A stretch of 64,000 bases of DNA from positions 3,034,943 to 3,098,942 of the forward strand of contig NZ_LT546166.1 in the NCBI RefSeq assembly GCF_900078685.2, given 5' to 3'. Below the pieces are notes generated by a model. That model was not told where the DNA came from, searched no databases, and worked only from the letters and a program-made list of their open reading frames with translations. A program made the translations under genes and the position numbers. This document shows, piece by piece, positions 46,811 through 58,051 of the stretch. The DNA comes from Mycolicibacter icosiumassiliensis. GTDB taxonomy: Bacteria > Actinomycetota > Actinomycetes > Mycobacteriales > Mycobacteriaceae. Position 1 is the stretch's first letter. Every line of letters begins with the position of its first letter.

Positions 46811-48662
46811 ATGACCACCGGCTCGGACACAGGGCAGCTGAGCTTCCCCCATTTCGAAGCCGAATTCGACGCCACCCCGGCCACCCTGCGCGACACCACG
46901 TTCGTGGTGGTGGACCTCGAGACCACCGGCGGCCGGGCCTCGCCTCGCGGGGACGACGAAGCGGACGCCATCACCGAGATCGGCGCGGTCAAGGTGCGTG
47001 GTGGGGTGGTCGAGGGCGAGTTCGCCACGCTGATCAACCCGCAGCGCGGCATTCCGCCGCAGATCGTCCGGCTGACCGGGATCACCACCGCCATGGTCCA
47101 TGAGGCCCCCACGATCGACGCCGTGCTGCCGTCCTTCCTCGAGTTCGCCGGATTCGACCGCGGTTCGGTGCTGGTAGCCCACAACGCCGGGTTTGACGTC
47201 GGATTCCTGACCGCCGCCGCACGACGTTGTGATCTGGCCTGGCCGCGGCCGCCGGTGCTGTGCACGGTGCGACTGGCACGCCGGGTGCTCAGCCGGGACG
47301 AGGCACCCAGTGTCCGCCTTGCCGAGTTGTCTCGGCTCTTCGCGGTGAGCACCACCCCCACCCACCGGGCACTCGACGATGCCCGCGCCACCGTCGATGT
47401 CCTGCACGCGCTGATCGCGCGGCTCGGCAACCAGCAAGTCAACACCTACGTCGACCTGCGCGCCTACCTGTCGCACACCACACCCGCCCAGCGCCGCAAG
47501 CGCAGCCTGGCCGTCGGGCTGCCGCACCGGCCCGGGGTCTACCTGTTCCGCGGCCCGTCCGACGAAGTGCTCTACATCGGCACCTCCACCAACCTGCGCC
47601 GCCGGGTCGCGCAGTACTTCAACGGCTCCGAACGCCGCAGCCGCATCGCCGAGATGGTGGCGCTGGCCACCCGGATCGATCACGTCGAATGCGCACATCC
47701 ACTGGAGGCCGGGGTGCGCGAACTGCGGATGCTGGCCACCCACGCGCCGCCCTACAACCGACGATCGAAGTTTCCCCGGCGATGGTGGTGGATCACGTTG
47801 ACGGCCGAGGCTTTCCCGCGCCTGACCGTCGCGCGCACTCCGCGGCACGACCGTGCCATCGGCCCGTTCCGCTCTCGGGCCGAGGCCGCCGAGACCGCCG
47901 CCCTGCTATCGCGGTACACCGGAATACGAACCTGCACAACGCGATTGAGCCGGAACAGTCGGCACTGTTGTCCGCCAGCCGAAGTCAGCCCCTGCCCAGC
48001 GACGGCGAACACCACCGCAGACGAGTACGCCGAAGCGGTCGGACGTGCGGCCGCGTTGCTCGACGGTGCCGACAACACCGCCCTGGGCATCGCCGTGCAG
48101 CAGGTGAACGCGCTGGCTGATCGCGGCCACTACGAAAGTGCCGCGCGGCTGCGCGACCGCACCGCGGCAGCCATTGATGCGCTGTGGCGCAGCCAGCGCG
48201 CCCGCGCCCTGGTGGCCCTGCCCGAGCTGGTGGCCGCGGCGCCGGATGGCACCGGTGGGTGGCAGCTGGCGGTGATCCGCCACGGCCGGCTGGCTGCGGG
48301 GGGTCCCGCCGATGCCGGTCGTCGATGCGATCACGTTGGGGGCCGAGACGGTGCTACCCGAGCCGGCGCCGTTGGCCGGCGCTCTGGTCGAGGAGACCAT
48401 GCTTATCGCTCGTTGGCTGGCAGCGCCCGGAGTGCGCATCGTGCGGGTCGACGGTGCCCTCGGGTGGGTGTCCCCGCTGGCTTCGGCCGGACCGTGGACC
48501 TCGTGGGCGGCGCTGGCCCGCTCGGCGCGGCTGGCCTCAGAGCTGGGCGCCGAAGCGGACCCAGCGAGCCAACAGCTGTTCGGCCGCGCCGCTGTCGATC
48601 GCCTCGGCCGCGCGCGCCAACCCGTCCTCCCAGGCCGGCAACCACTCAGCGCTGCTGGATAG
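46811..48662 (+). pseudogene. DEDDh exonuclease / GIY-YIG nuclease fusion (Rv2191 homologue), frameshifted
   Basis: The N-terminal part is a DnaQ-like exonuclease ([31 protein letters not shown]). A GIY-YIG domain as in UvrC/Cho follows ([20 protein letters not shown]), then a UvrC-like linker and a C-terminal domain. A six-G run at 48298-48303 shifts the frame by one base: upstream codons are in one frame to HGRLAAGG, and the matching C-terminal sequence ([20 protein letters not shown]) is in the next. Removing one G gives an intact protein of about 616 residues. The shift may be real or a sequencing error. Its end overlaps trpD by 126 bp. The role is probably DNA repair. Confidence 0.85.
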
Positions 48663-49619
48663 GCCCGCGTGGGCCACCATCGCGCCGGCCGCGTTGAGCA
48701 CCACGGCGTCGCGCACCGCGCCCTTGGTTCCGGCCAGCACCGAGCGGGCCTCCTCGGCGTTGGCCTGCGCATCGCCGCCGAGCAGCTCGCTCACCTCGGC
48801 GCGGGCGAACCCGAAACCGGCCGGGTCGAACGTCAGCCGATCGATGGTGCCGGCCTGCACTCGCCAGATCGTGCTGGTCGTGGTGGTGGTCAGTTCGTCA
48901 AGGCCGTCGTCGCCGTGCACCACCAGCACGCTGGACCGCCGCGCCGCGAACACACCGGCCATCACCTCGGCCAACTCGCCGAACGCGCACCCGATCAGCC
49001 CGGCCCGCGGTCGCGCCGGGTTGGTCAGCGGTCCCAGCAGGTTGAACACCGTCGGGACGCCGATCTCGCGCCGCGCCACCGAGGCATTGCGATACGACGG
49101 CTGAAATTGCGGGGCGAAGCAGAATCCGATGCCGACCTCGGCGACACTGCGCGCCACCTCGTCGGGCCCCAGGTCGATGCGGACCCCCAGCGCCTCCAGG
49201 GTGTCGGCGCCCCCGGACAGCGAGCCCGCCGACCGGTTGCCGTGTTTGACCACCGGCACGCCTGCGGCGGCCACCACGATCGCTGCCATGGTGGACAGAT
49301 TCACCGTGTTGGCACCGTCCCCGCCGGTGCCCACCACGTCGACGGTGTCGGTGCCGATGTTGTCGGTCGGCACCTTGCGGCCGTAGGCCAGCATGACATC
49401 GGCCAGCTCGCCCACCTCGGCGGCGGTCGGGCCCTTCATCTGCATCGCCACCCCGAACGCCGCGATCTGAGCAGACGTGGCGGCGCCGGCCATGATCTGC
49501 TCCATCGCCCAGGCCGCCTGGCCCCGCGGCAGATCGCTACCGGACGTCAGACCGCCCAGGACCTGTCGCCACTGCCCTATCTGCGCTTTCGGCTGCGTCG
49601 CACTACCTGGCTCGACCAC
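48537..49619 (-). CDS. trpD: Anthranilate phosphoribosyltransferase TrpD
   Basis: TrpD joins anthranilate to phosphoribosyl pyrophosphate in tryptophan synthesis. The 360-residue protein has the PRPP loop [36 protein letters not shown] and [20 protein letters not shown] (anthranilate site). The C-terminus [12 protein letters not shown] matches M. tuberculosis. GTG at 49619 fits the family length; the frame is open to 49682 but that extra part resembles nothing. It is a lone trp gene here. The 3' end overlaps the convergent nuclease gene by 126 bp. Confidence 0.95.
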   Translation of the reverse strand: MVEPGSATQPKAQIGQWRQVLGGLTSGSDLPRGQAAWAMEQIMAGAATSAQIAAFGVAMQMKGPTAAEVGELADVMLAYGRKVPTDNIGTDTVDVVGTGGDGANTVNLSTMAAIVVAAAGVPVVKHGNRSAGSLSGGADTLEALGVRIDLGPDEVARSVAEVGIGFCFAPQFQPSYRNASVARREIGVPTVFNLLGPLTNPARPRAGLIGCAFGELAEVMAGVFAARRSSVLVVHGDDGLDELTTTTTSTIWRVQAGTIDRLTFDPAGFGFARAEVSELLGGDAQANAEEARSVLAGTKGAVRDAVVLNAAGAMVAHAGLSSSAEWLPAWEDGLARAAEAIDSGAAEQLLARWVRFGAQL

Positions 49620-49775
49620 GCGCCGATCGTCGCATGCGGCCGCCGGGACACCAAAGCCAACCGGAAACAGGGCCGCAAACAAGTGGAGGACAGAGCGCTA
49701 ACGAGCGCGTAACGACCCAGACAAGACCAGTTCCAACGAATTGCCAGCCCCGGGTGGAGATCTACAACTACATAG

Positions 49776-51270
<1,495 letters not shown>

Positions 51271-51274
<4 letters not shown>

Positions 51275-52440
51275 GCAGCAACGACAAGACCGGACTTCCT
51301 GACGACGCGGCACTGGCGACGATGTCCAACGACGAGCTACTGGCTCTCGGCGGCAGCATCGACGGTGTCAACACCGTCTTCAAGGAGCCGCGCTGGCCGG
51401 TCGAGGGCACGCGGGCCGAGAAGCGCGCCGAGCGCCGCGTGGCGGCCTGGTTCCTGGCCGGTGGCGGCTTCGGGCTGGCCCTGCTGCTGGTCTTCCTGTT
51501 CTGGCCGTGGGAGTACGCGCCGTCGGAGTCCCCGGACGGCTTGGCCTACTCGCTGGCAACTCCGCTGTACGGCTTGACCTTCGGGCTCTCGGTGCTGTGC
51601 ATCGCGATCGGCGCGGTGCTGTTCGTCAAGAAGTTCATCCCCGAAGAGATCACCATCCAGGACCGGCACGACGGCAGCTCCCCCGAGATCGACCGTAAGA
51701 CCGTGGCGGCCCAGCTGACCGACGCGTTCGAGGGCTCGACGATCGGGCGACGCAAGCTGCTGGGCGCCTCGCTGGGTGTCGGGTTCGGCGCGTTCGGTCT
51801 GGGCACCCTGGTGGCCGGCGCCGGCGGCCTGATCAAGAACCCGTGGAAGCCGGTCGTCGACACCGCCGAAGGCAAGAAGGCCGCGCTGTGGACTTCGGGG
51901 TGGACCCCGCGCTACCCCGGCGAGACGATCTACCTGGCCCGCGCGACCGGTCAGAGCACCAACTCTCCGTTCGTCAAGATGCGGCCCGAGGACCTGGACG
52001 CCGGCGGCATGGAGACGGTGTTCCCGTGGCGGGAGTCCGACGGCGACGGGACCACCGAGGAATCGAACGAGAAGCTCACCGCGATCATGATGGGCGTCCG
52101 TAACCCGGTGATGCTGATCCGTATCCGGCCCGACGACATGCCCAAGGTGGTCAAGCGCCAAGGCCAGGAGAGCTTCAACTACGGCGACTTCTTCGCCTAC
52201 ACCAAGATCTGCTCGCACCTGGGCTGTCCGTCTTCGCTGTTCGAGCAGCAGACCTACCGGATCCTGTGCCCGTGCCACCAGTCGCAGTTCGACGCGCTGC
52301 ACTTCGCCAAGCCGGTCTTCGGCCCGGCGGCTCGCGCGCTGGCACAGTTGCCGATCACCATTGACGCCAATGGGCATCTGGTCGCCAACGGCGACTTCAT
52401 CGAACCTGTCGGACCGGCCTTCTGGGAGCGCACCTCATGA
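51271..52440 (+). CDS. qcrA: Rieske iron-sulfur subunit QcrA
   Basis: QcrA carries the 2Fe-2S cluster that takes the first electron from menaquinol in the bc1 complex. The 389-residue protein has three membrane helices, as in other actinobacteria, and the cluster ligands in CSHLGC and CPCHQSQF (about 315-340) with the disulfide Cys pair. A twin-Arg-like GRRKLLG before the third helix is consistent with its unusual insertion by Sec and Tat. ATG 51271 overlaps the qcrC stop by 4 bp. Confidence 0.97.
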
Positions 52441-54062
52441 GCCCTGCAATCGGCGATCTGCTCGCACGCCAAGCAGACGACATCGACACCCGCTACCACC
52501 CGGCGGCCGCGCTGCGCCGCCAGTTCAACAAGGTCTTCCCGACGCACTGGTCGTTCCTGCTCGGTGAGATCGCGTTGTACAGCTTCATCATCTTGCTGCT
52601 GTCCGGTGTCTACCTGACGCTGTTCTTCGACCCGTCGATGGCCGAGGTCATCTACCACGGCGTCTACCAGCCGCTCAACGGCGTGCAGATGTCGCGGGCT
52701 TACGAGTCCGCCCTGGACATCTCCTTCGAGGTCCGCGGCGGCCTGTTCGTCCGCCAGCTGCACCACTGGGCCGCGCTGATGTTCGCGGCGTCGATCATGG
52801 TGCACCTGGCGCGCATCTTCTTCACCGGCGCGTTCCGCCGGCCGCGTGAGGCGAACTGGGTGATCGGGTCGCTGCTGCTGATCCTGGCGATGTTCGAGGG
52901 CTACTTCGGCTACTCACTGCCCGACGATCTGCTGTCCGGTATCGGTCTACGCGCCGCGCTGTCCTCGATCACGCTGGGCATGCCGGTGATCGGCACCTGG
53001 CTGCACTGGGCGCTGTTCGGCGGCGACTTCCCGGGCACCATCTTGATCCCCCGGCTCTACGCCCTGCACATCCTGCTGATCCCGGGCATCATTTTGGCCT
53101 TGATCGGCGTACACATGGCACTGGTGTGGTTCCAGAAGCACACCCAGTTCCCCGGCCCGGGCCGCACCGAGACCAACGTCGTGGGCGTGCGGGTGCTGCC
53201 GGTCTTCGCGATCAAGTCGGGCGCGTTCTTCGCGATGATCACCGGCATCCTCGGTCTGATGGGTGGTCTGCTGCAGATCAACGCGATCTGGAACCTGGGC
53301 CCCTACCGGCCATCTCAGGTGTCGGCGGGTAGCCAACCGGACTTCTACATGATGTGGACTGAAGGCCTTGCCCGGTTGTGGCCGGCGTGGGAGTTCTACC
53401 CCTTCGGTCACACCATTCCCGGTCCGGTCGGCGTTGCGCTGATCATGGGTGCGGTCTTCATCCTGCTGATGGTCTACCCGTTCCTGGAGAAGAAGTTCAC
53501 CGGCGACTACGCCCACCACAACCTGCTGCAGCGTCCCCGGGACGCACCGGTCCGTACCGCGATCGGAGCCATGGCGATCAGCTTCTACATGGTGCTGACC
53601 CTGGCTGCGATGAACGACATCATTGCGTGGAAGTTCCACATCTCGCTGAACGCGACAACGTGGATCGGCCGCATCGGGATGGTGGTGCTGCCGCCGCTGA
53701 TCTTCTTCGCCACCTACCGGTGGTGCATCGGGCTGCAGCGCAGTGACCGTGACGTGCTGGAGCACGGTATCGAGACCGGCATCATCAAGCGGCTGCCGCA
53801 CGGTGCCTACATCGAACTGCACCAGCCGCTGGGCCCGGTCGACGACCACGGCCACCCGATTCCGCTGGAATACGCCGGCGCGGCGCTGCCGAAGAAGATG
53901 AACAAGCTGGGTTCCGCCGGTACTCCCGGCCGGGGCAGCTTCTTGACGGCCGACCCGGTCGACGAGGACGCCGCGCTCAACGAGGCGGCACACGCCAGCG
54001 AACGGCGTGCGCTGACCGCGCTGGCCGAGCACCAAGGCGGTAACACCAACGGTCACCATTAG
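52437..54062 (+). CDS. qcrB: Cytochrome b subunit QcrB
   Basis: QcrB holds the two b hemes and the menaquinol sites of the bc1 complex, the target site of Q203-type inhibitors. The 541-residue protein has eight or nine helices. [20 protein letters not shown] and [20 protein letters not shown] supply paired heme His ligands, and [20 protein letters not shown] leads to the [14 protein letters not shown] region. A long charged C-terminal extension typical of actinobacteria follows. ATGA overlap with qcrA. Transcription probably ends at the hairpin at 54083-54122. Confidence 0.97.
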   Translation: MSPAIGDLLARQADDIDTRYHPAAALRRQFNKVFPTHWSFLLGEIALYSFIILLLSGVYLTLFFDPSMAEVIYHGVYQPLNGVQMSRAYESALDISFEVRGGLFVRQLHHWAALMFAASIMVHLARIFFTGAFRRPREANWVIGSLLLILAMFEGYFGYSLPDDLLSGIGLRAALSSITLGMPVIGTWLHWALFGGDFPGTILIPRLYALHILLIPGIILALIGVHMALVWFQKHTQFPGPGRTETNVVGVRVLPVFAIKSGAFFAMITGILGLMGGLLQINAIWNLGPYRPSQVSAGSQPDFYMMWTEGLARLWPAWEFYPFGHTIPGPVGVALIMGAVFILLMVYPFLEKKFTGDYAHHNLLQRPRDAPVRTAIGAMAISFYMVLTLAAMNDIIAWKFHISLNATTWIGRIGMVVLPPLIFFATYRWCIGLQRSDRDVLEHGIETGIIKRLPHGAYIELHQPLGPVDDHGHPIPLEYAGAALPKKMNKLGSAGTPGRGSFLTADPVDEDAALNEAAHASERRALTALAEHQGGNTNGHH

Positions 54063-54082
54063 GCCCACTGGGTCCGAACAAT

Positions 54083-54122
54083 CGGGCAGCCTGCGCAATC
54101 TCCTGCGCGGGCTGCCCGTTTT
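54083..54122 (+). terminator. Terminator of ctaE-qcrCAB
   Basis: Arms 54083-54097 and 54104-54118 (15 bp, one mismatch) enclose a 6-nt loop ATCTCC and are followed by TTTT. It starts 20 bp after the qcrB stop. The predicted start of the next gene lies in the T run. Confidence 0.8.
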
Positions 54123-54747
54123 GGTTGGTGCGGCACCGGAATTCGACCCGGCGCAGGCACCGGCCGATCCTGTCGCACTGTTCATCCAATGGTTGCTGCA
54201 CGCTGTCGACAGCGGTGTGGTGGAACCCCATGCGATGACGTTGTCGACGGTCGAAGCCGCCGGCACGGGCGGCGCGCGGCCGTCTGCGCGGGTGCTGATA
54301 CTCAAGGACATCGACGCCGCCGGCTGGCATTTCGGAGTCAGTTCGGCCAGTCGCAAGGGCGCCGAACTGGCCCGCAATCCGGCTGTCTCACTGACGTTTT
54401 ACTGGCCCACATTGGGTCGTCAGGTCAGGGTCGACGGCACGGCCCTCCCCGATCCGCCACCGGTGACCGCCGACGATTTCCTGGCCCGCTCCGACGGCGC
54501 CCGAGCGATGGTGCTCACCGGCCGGCAGAGCGAGCCCTATACCGATCCGGCCGAGCTCACCGAGGCGCTTGCCAAGGCGCGGCTGGAACTTGAGCGCTCC
54601 CCCGCCCTAGTGCCCGTCGAGTGGGTGTCGTATGCGGTACGGGCCGACGCCGTCGAATTCTGGCAGGCCGACCCCACCCGCCGGCACCGCAGGCTGCGTT
54701 ATGAGCGAGACGGGACGAGCTGGTCAACGACGCTGCTCTGGCCGTAG
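54121..54747 (+). CDS. PNPOx-like FMN-binding oxidase (PdxH family)
   Basis: This is a split-barrel flavoprotein of the pyridoxamine 5'-phosphate oxidase family. It contains DPVALFIQWLLHAVDSG, PHAMTLSTVEAAG, PSARVLILKDIDAAGWHFG, SRKGAELARNP and ALTFYWPTLGRQVRVDG-like sequence (SLTFYWPTLGRQVRVDG), the usual FMN and substrate regions, and ends with RRLRYERDG...LLWP near the family's C-terminus. TTG 54121 gives 208 residues. The family-like sequence continues a little upstream (LRNLLRGLPVL), through the qcrB terminator, so the true start is unclear. It is not found between qcrB and Rv2197c in M. tuberculosis as I recall. Confidence 0.78.
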   Translation: MVGAAPEFDPAQAPADPVALFIQWLLHAVDSGVVEPHAMTLSTVEAAGTGGARPSARVLILKDIDAAGWHFGVSSASRKGAELARNPAVSLTFYWPTLGRQVRVDGTALPDPPPVTADDFLARSDGARAMVLTGRQSEPYTDPAELTEALAKARLELERSPALVPVEWVSYAVRADAVEFWQADPTRRHRRLRYERDGTSWSTTLLWP

Positions 54748-54760
54748 CCGGTCAGGTGGC

Positions 54761-55402
54761 TCAGCCGAAACGCGACGGCAGTTCCAGCACGTCACCCAGG
54801 CGACGCAGGTACAGCCACGGAATCACCGGCATGGCCGCAGCGCCGACCCCGGCCAGCCCGTAGCAGACCCACGAGCCGGTGTCCTTGCCGACGGCCATCA
54901 GATAGGTGGCCAACGCGACCAAGGTCAACGCACCACCCAACGCGGCGGCCAGCACCGTGATACCCCGCAGCAGCACCCGGTCCACCTGAGCCTGGTTGGG
55001 CAGCACCTGGCGGGTACCGGTCGCCCGCCGGCCCGGAGCGTCGAAGCCGGGCTGCTGAAGCGGGGCGTTCTGGGCGTTCGGGCGCGGCGGCTTGGCCGGC
55101 GTCTGGGACGGGAAGCCGGGGGCCCGCGGCGGGCCGGGCTGGCGTGCCCGCAACAGCACCGGAATGGCCGCGAGAATGACCAACGCCGAGGCGCCGATCA
55201 CGATGTAGAGCAGGCCGCTATGAGAACTCCTGGTCGGCTCGTGAAAGCCCCGCCCGAGATCCACCAGTGCCACCGTGGCCGCCACACTCATACCGAGCAG
55301 CGTCAACCAGATCGCGGCACACGCGCCCAGCAGGATGCGGTCGGTCATCTCCGGGGACTGCCCCGGTCGAATGAATCGATCTACCATGTTCCCGCCGGTC
55401 AT
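54761..55402 (-). CDS. Membrane protein (Rv2197c homologue, DUF2561-like)
   Basis: This is a 213-residue protein with four membrane helices, two near residues 24-46 and 66-84 and two near 150-200, separated by a Pro/Gln/Arg-rich loop. Its start ATG 55402 overlaps the mmpS3 stop in an ATGA junction, so it is coupled to mmpS3. The M. tuberculosis homologue has 214 residues. Function is unknown; position between respiratory genes is conserved but does not prove a link. Confidence 0.85.
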   Translation of the reverse strand: MTGGNMVDRFIRPGQSPEMTDRILLGACAAIWLTLLGMSVAATVALVDLGRGFHEPTRSSHSGLLYIVIGASALVILAAIPVLLRARQPGPPRAPGFPSQTPAKPPRPNAQNAPLQQPGFDAPGRRATGTRQVLPNQAQVDRVLLRGITVLAAALGGALTLVALATYLMAVGKDTGSWVCYGLAGVGAAAMPVIPWLYLRRLGDVLELPSRFG

Positions 55403-56227
55403 CCGCAGCTCGTCGCCGGTGCGTCATTGCTGTTGGAGAACAACACCCTACCGTCACTGCTGGTAATCGAGCAGTTGAGTTTGCTCAACCGCAGCATGCT
55501 GGTCGCCTCCACCGAACCGATCTCCGACTGGGAGATCGGGGTCAGGGTCAGCGACCACGGGATGTAGGCGTTGCGCTGGGTACGACGTTGCCCGGAGGCA
55601 TCCACGTAGGTGATCGTGATCTGGTCGAACGGCGCCTTGGTGCCCGTCACCGAGTAGGTCACCTGCAGCGGTTTCGCCTGCGTGGTCGTGGTGGTCTCCT
55701 GCGTCGTGGTCGATGGCACGGGTGCCGCTGCTGGGCGGGGGGGGCGGCGGCACCGTGGTGCTGGTGCTGGTCCGGGTGATCTCGTCCTGTACCGGCGGCA
55801 CCGAGACCGTGCTGCTCGTGGTGGCGGGCGTCGCCAGCTCGTGGGTCTCGGTGCGGGCGAACAGCAATGCCACCGACACCACCAGGGAGACCGCGGCGAT
55901 GATCACGGTGACACCGACCACCCACGGCCACCGGGGCGTCTTGGCGCCTGGCTCCGGTTCCTCGGGCACGTCGTAGTTGTCGTAGTCGTAGAGCCGCGGG
56001 TCCACCGGAACGTAGGGGCCGCTCAGAAACTGCTCGGATTCGGGCGCCGAGTAGGCCTGCGAGTACGCGGTATTGTCTGCCGGCACGGATGCCGGGGTGG
56101 CAGCCACATCGTCCAGCGGCTGAATCTCCCCGCCCGCACCTGCGTCGGGAGCCATGTCAGAAGCCGGCTGACCTTTGCCGGAGCCCTCGTCTCCAGAGCC
56201 CGTCTCTGGGGGATTCGGCCCGCTCAT
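55399..56227 (-). CDS. mmpS3: MmpS3-like membrane protein, interrupted by a homopolymer frameshift
   Basis: MmpS3 is a single-pass membrane protein with an exported beta-sandwich domain. The first frame (from ATG 56227) gives an acidic N-terminus, [15 protein letters not shown] region ([14 protein letters not shown]) and the membrane helix [20 protein letters not shown], then a Thr/Pro linker. At an eight-C run on the minus strand (55737-55744) the frame breaks. The rest, [20 protein letters not shown] to the end [12 protein letters not shown]..., is in another frame ending at 55399. The total of 829 nt is one base over a multiple of three, so one extra C explains it; the restored protein has 275 residues. 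Error or phase variation cannot be told apart here. Confidence 0.85.
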
Positions 56228-56357
56228 TCCCGCCTATCCTGTTCAAACCGCCGCGCCGCGACCTGACCGGTTGCGGTCGACATCAACCACCGTTGGTCAT
56301 TGTGCCTCGGCAACCCTACCCAAGCGGGTCGACACGGCGGCCGCGGCGCAGATGTGG

Positions 56358-56777
56358 TCAGTGTTTCTCGGGGCCGATGTAGTACTCGAAGACCAGTCCG
56401 GCCACGCTCGACAACACGAACACCACTCCGGCGGCGATCAGCCACGGGAGCCACAGTGCGATCCCGACGGCCGCCACCGAGCCAGACAACGCGATCAGAA
56501 TCGGCCACCAGCTGTGCGGGCTGAAGAAGCCCAACTCGCCGGCGCCGTCACTGACTTCGGCCGCCTCGTAGTCCTCGGGCCGGGTGTCCAGCCGGCGCGC
56601 CACGAACCGGAAGAAGGTGGCCACGATCATGGCCATCATGCCGGTCAGGAACAGCGCGGTAGTGCCGGCCCATTCCACACCGCCGGTGGCGAACTTCCCG
56701 GTCAGCACCGCGTAGATCACCCCGACCACCAGGAAGAAGGTGGCGACGAACTCGAACAGCCTGGATTCGATGCGCAT
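56358..56777 (-). CDS. ctaF: Cytochrome c oxidase subunit IV CtaF
   Basis: This small actinobacterial subunit of the aa3 oxidase has 139 residues, the same as in M. tuberculosis, and four membrane helices. The start [20 protein letters not shown] and the end [15 protein letters not shown] are characteristic. It is 10 bp downstream of ctaC and cotranscribed with it. Confidence 0.95.
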   Translation of the reverse strand: MRIESRLFEFVATFFLVVGVIYAVLTGKFATGGVEWAGTTALFLTGMMAMIVATFFRFVARRLDTRPEDYEAAEVSDGAGELGFFSPHSWWPILIALSGSVAAVGIALWLPWLIAAGVVFVLSSVAGLVFEYYIGPEKH

Positions 56778-56787
56778 GCGGTTGTCC

Positions 56788-57846
56788 CTACTTGTTGCTG
56801 GCTTGCGGGGCTAGCAGGCCACGGCGGCTGTCGAACGGGAACGTGGTGGTCGCCAACGGGTCCTGTTTGATCGCCTCCAGCGCCTCGGCGTTGGTCTTTC
56901 CGGCGATGCGCTGATCCAGATAGGCCTTGAAGTCATTGGGCGAGACCACCCGGACTTCGAAGTTCATCATCGCGTGGTAGGTGCCGCACATCTCGGCGCA
57001 GTGGCCGACGAACGCGCCCTCCTTGGTGATCTCGGCGACCTGGAAGGTGTTCACCTGGTTGTTGCGCTCGGGCCAGGCGATGACGTCGCGCTTGAACAGG
57101 AACTCGGGCACCCAGAAGGAGTGGATGACGTCGGCCGAGTTGAGCACGAACTCGATGCGCTTACCGCTCGGCAGCACCAGCACCGGGATCTCGCCGGTGG
57201 TGCCGACCGTCTCGATCTTGTCGAAGTTCAGGTAGGTGCGGTCCTCGGTGTTCAGACCCTGGACCGGTCCGACCCGCTCTTCGCCGTGCGCGTCCACGCC
57301 CTCGGGCTTGGAGGTCATGGCGTCCTTGCGGGGCTGGTCCACGCCGTCGTAGCTGAGCGTGTGGTCGTGGAAGTCGACCTTCTGGTAACCGAACTTCCAG
57401 TTCCACTGGAAGGCGGTGACGTCGACGACCACCTCGGGGTTCGGCTCGTGGTGCAGCATCTTCTCCTGCACGACAACGGTGAAGTAGAAGATCACCGCGA
57501 CGGCCAGGAACGGCACGACGGTCAGGCCGAGTTCCAGCGGCATGTTGTAGCCGAACTGGCGCGGCAGTTCGGTGTCGGTCGCCTTCTTGCGGTGGAAGAT
57601 CATCGACCAGAAGATCATTCCCCAGACGAGCCCACCGATCACCACCGAAGCGATGACCATGCCGATCCACAGCTGGTAGTTGGCCTGCGCCTCTGGCGTG
57701 ATGCCCTTGGGCCAGCCGAAGCCGACCACATCGGTCCAGTCGACGCTGCAACCGCTGAGCGTCACCGCCAGCAGTCCGAGCACGCTGACCGCGGTCAGCG
57801 GTCGAAGCAGACGGCGATGTGCAACGCCCTGCCCGCGACGTGTCAC
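56788..57846 (-). CDS. ctaC: Cytochrome c oxidase subunit II CtaC
   Basis: CtaC holds the CuA centre that accepts electrons from QcrC. The 352-residue lipoprotein has the lipobox AVTLSGC, two membrane helices ([20 protein letters not shown] and [19 protein letters not shown]), and a cupredoxin domain with copper ligands in [10 protein letters not shown] and [17 protein letters not shown] at 57846 was chosen because GAGGAGG lies 7 nt upstream; the frame is open to 57867. It is divergent from asnB. Confidence 0.95.
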   Translation of the reverse strand: MTRRGQGVAHRRLLRPLTAVSVLGLLAVTLSGCSVDWTDVVGFGWPKGITPEAQANYQLWIGMVIASVVIGGLVWGMIFWSMIFHRKKATDTELPRQFGYNMPLELGLTVVPFLAVAVIFYFTVVVQEKMLHHEPNPEVVVDVTAFQWNWKFGYQKVDFHDHTLSYDGVDQPRKDAMTSKPEGVDAHGEERVGPVQGLNTEDRTYLNFDKIETVGTTGEIPVLVLPSGKRIEFVLNSADVIHSFWVPEFLFKRDVIAWPERNNQVNTFQVAEITKEGAFVGHCAEMCGTYHAMMNFEVRVVSPNDFKAYLDQRIAGKTNAEALEAIKQDPLATTTFPFDSRRGLLAPQASNK

Positions 57847-58037
57847 GTTGGTGCCTCCTCGAGTCACAGAACGGGCCGACTGACCCGGCGGAGCAGTCGA
57901 ATACTACGCAGCGTAGACCACCCGGATCACCGAGGTTTGATGTACCTGCCGGTTTGTCGCCGCACTGTGTTGACCGCCTCATCCGACTCCCCCGGTCCGC
58001 ACCGGCCCTGCGCAGGCAGGGGCCGATACCGGTGCGG

Positions 58038-58043
58038 CATACT
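58038..58043 (+). promoter_or_regulatory. -10 box of asnB
   Basis: CATACT lies 8 nt before ATG 58052 with no ribosome-binding site, consistent with a leaderless or nearly leaderless mRNA. Confidence 0.45.
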
Positions 58044-58051
58044 GGGACCCG

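Noticed and set aside
48298..48303. Programmed ribosomal frameshift in the Rv2191 homologue
   Set aside because: There is no slippery heptamer with a downstream pseudoknot that I can see, and programmed shifts are not known for this family; an indel is simpler.
55399..55719. Separate small gene for the mmpS3 3' part (start MPSTTTQ)
   Set aside because: It has no promoter or ribosome-binding site and is the missing C-terminal domain of MmpS3 in the shifted frame.
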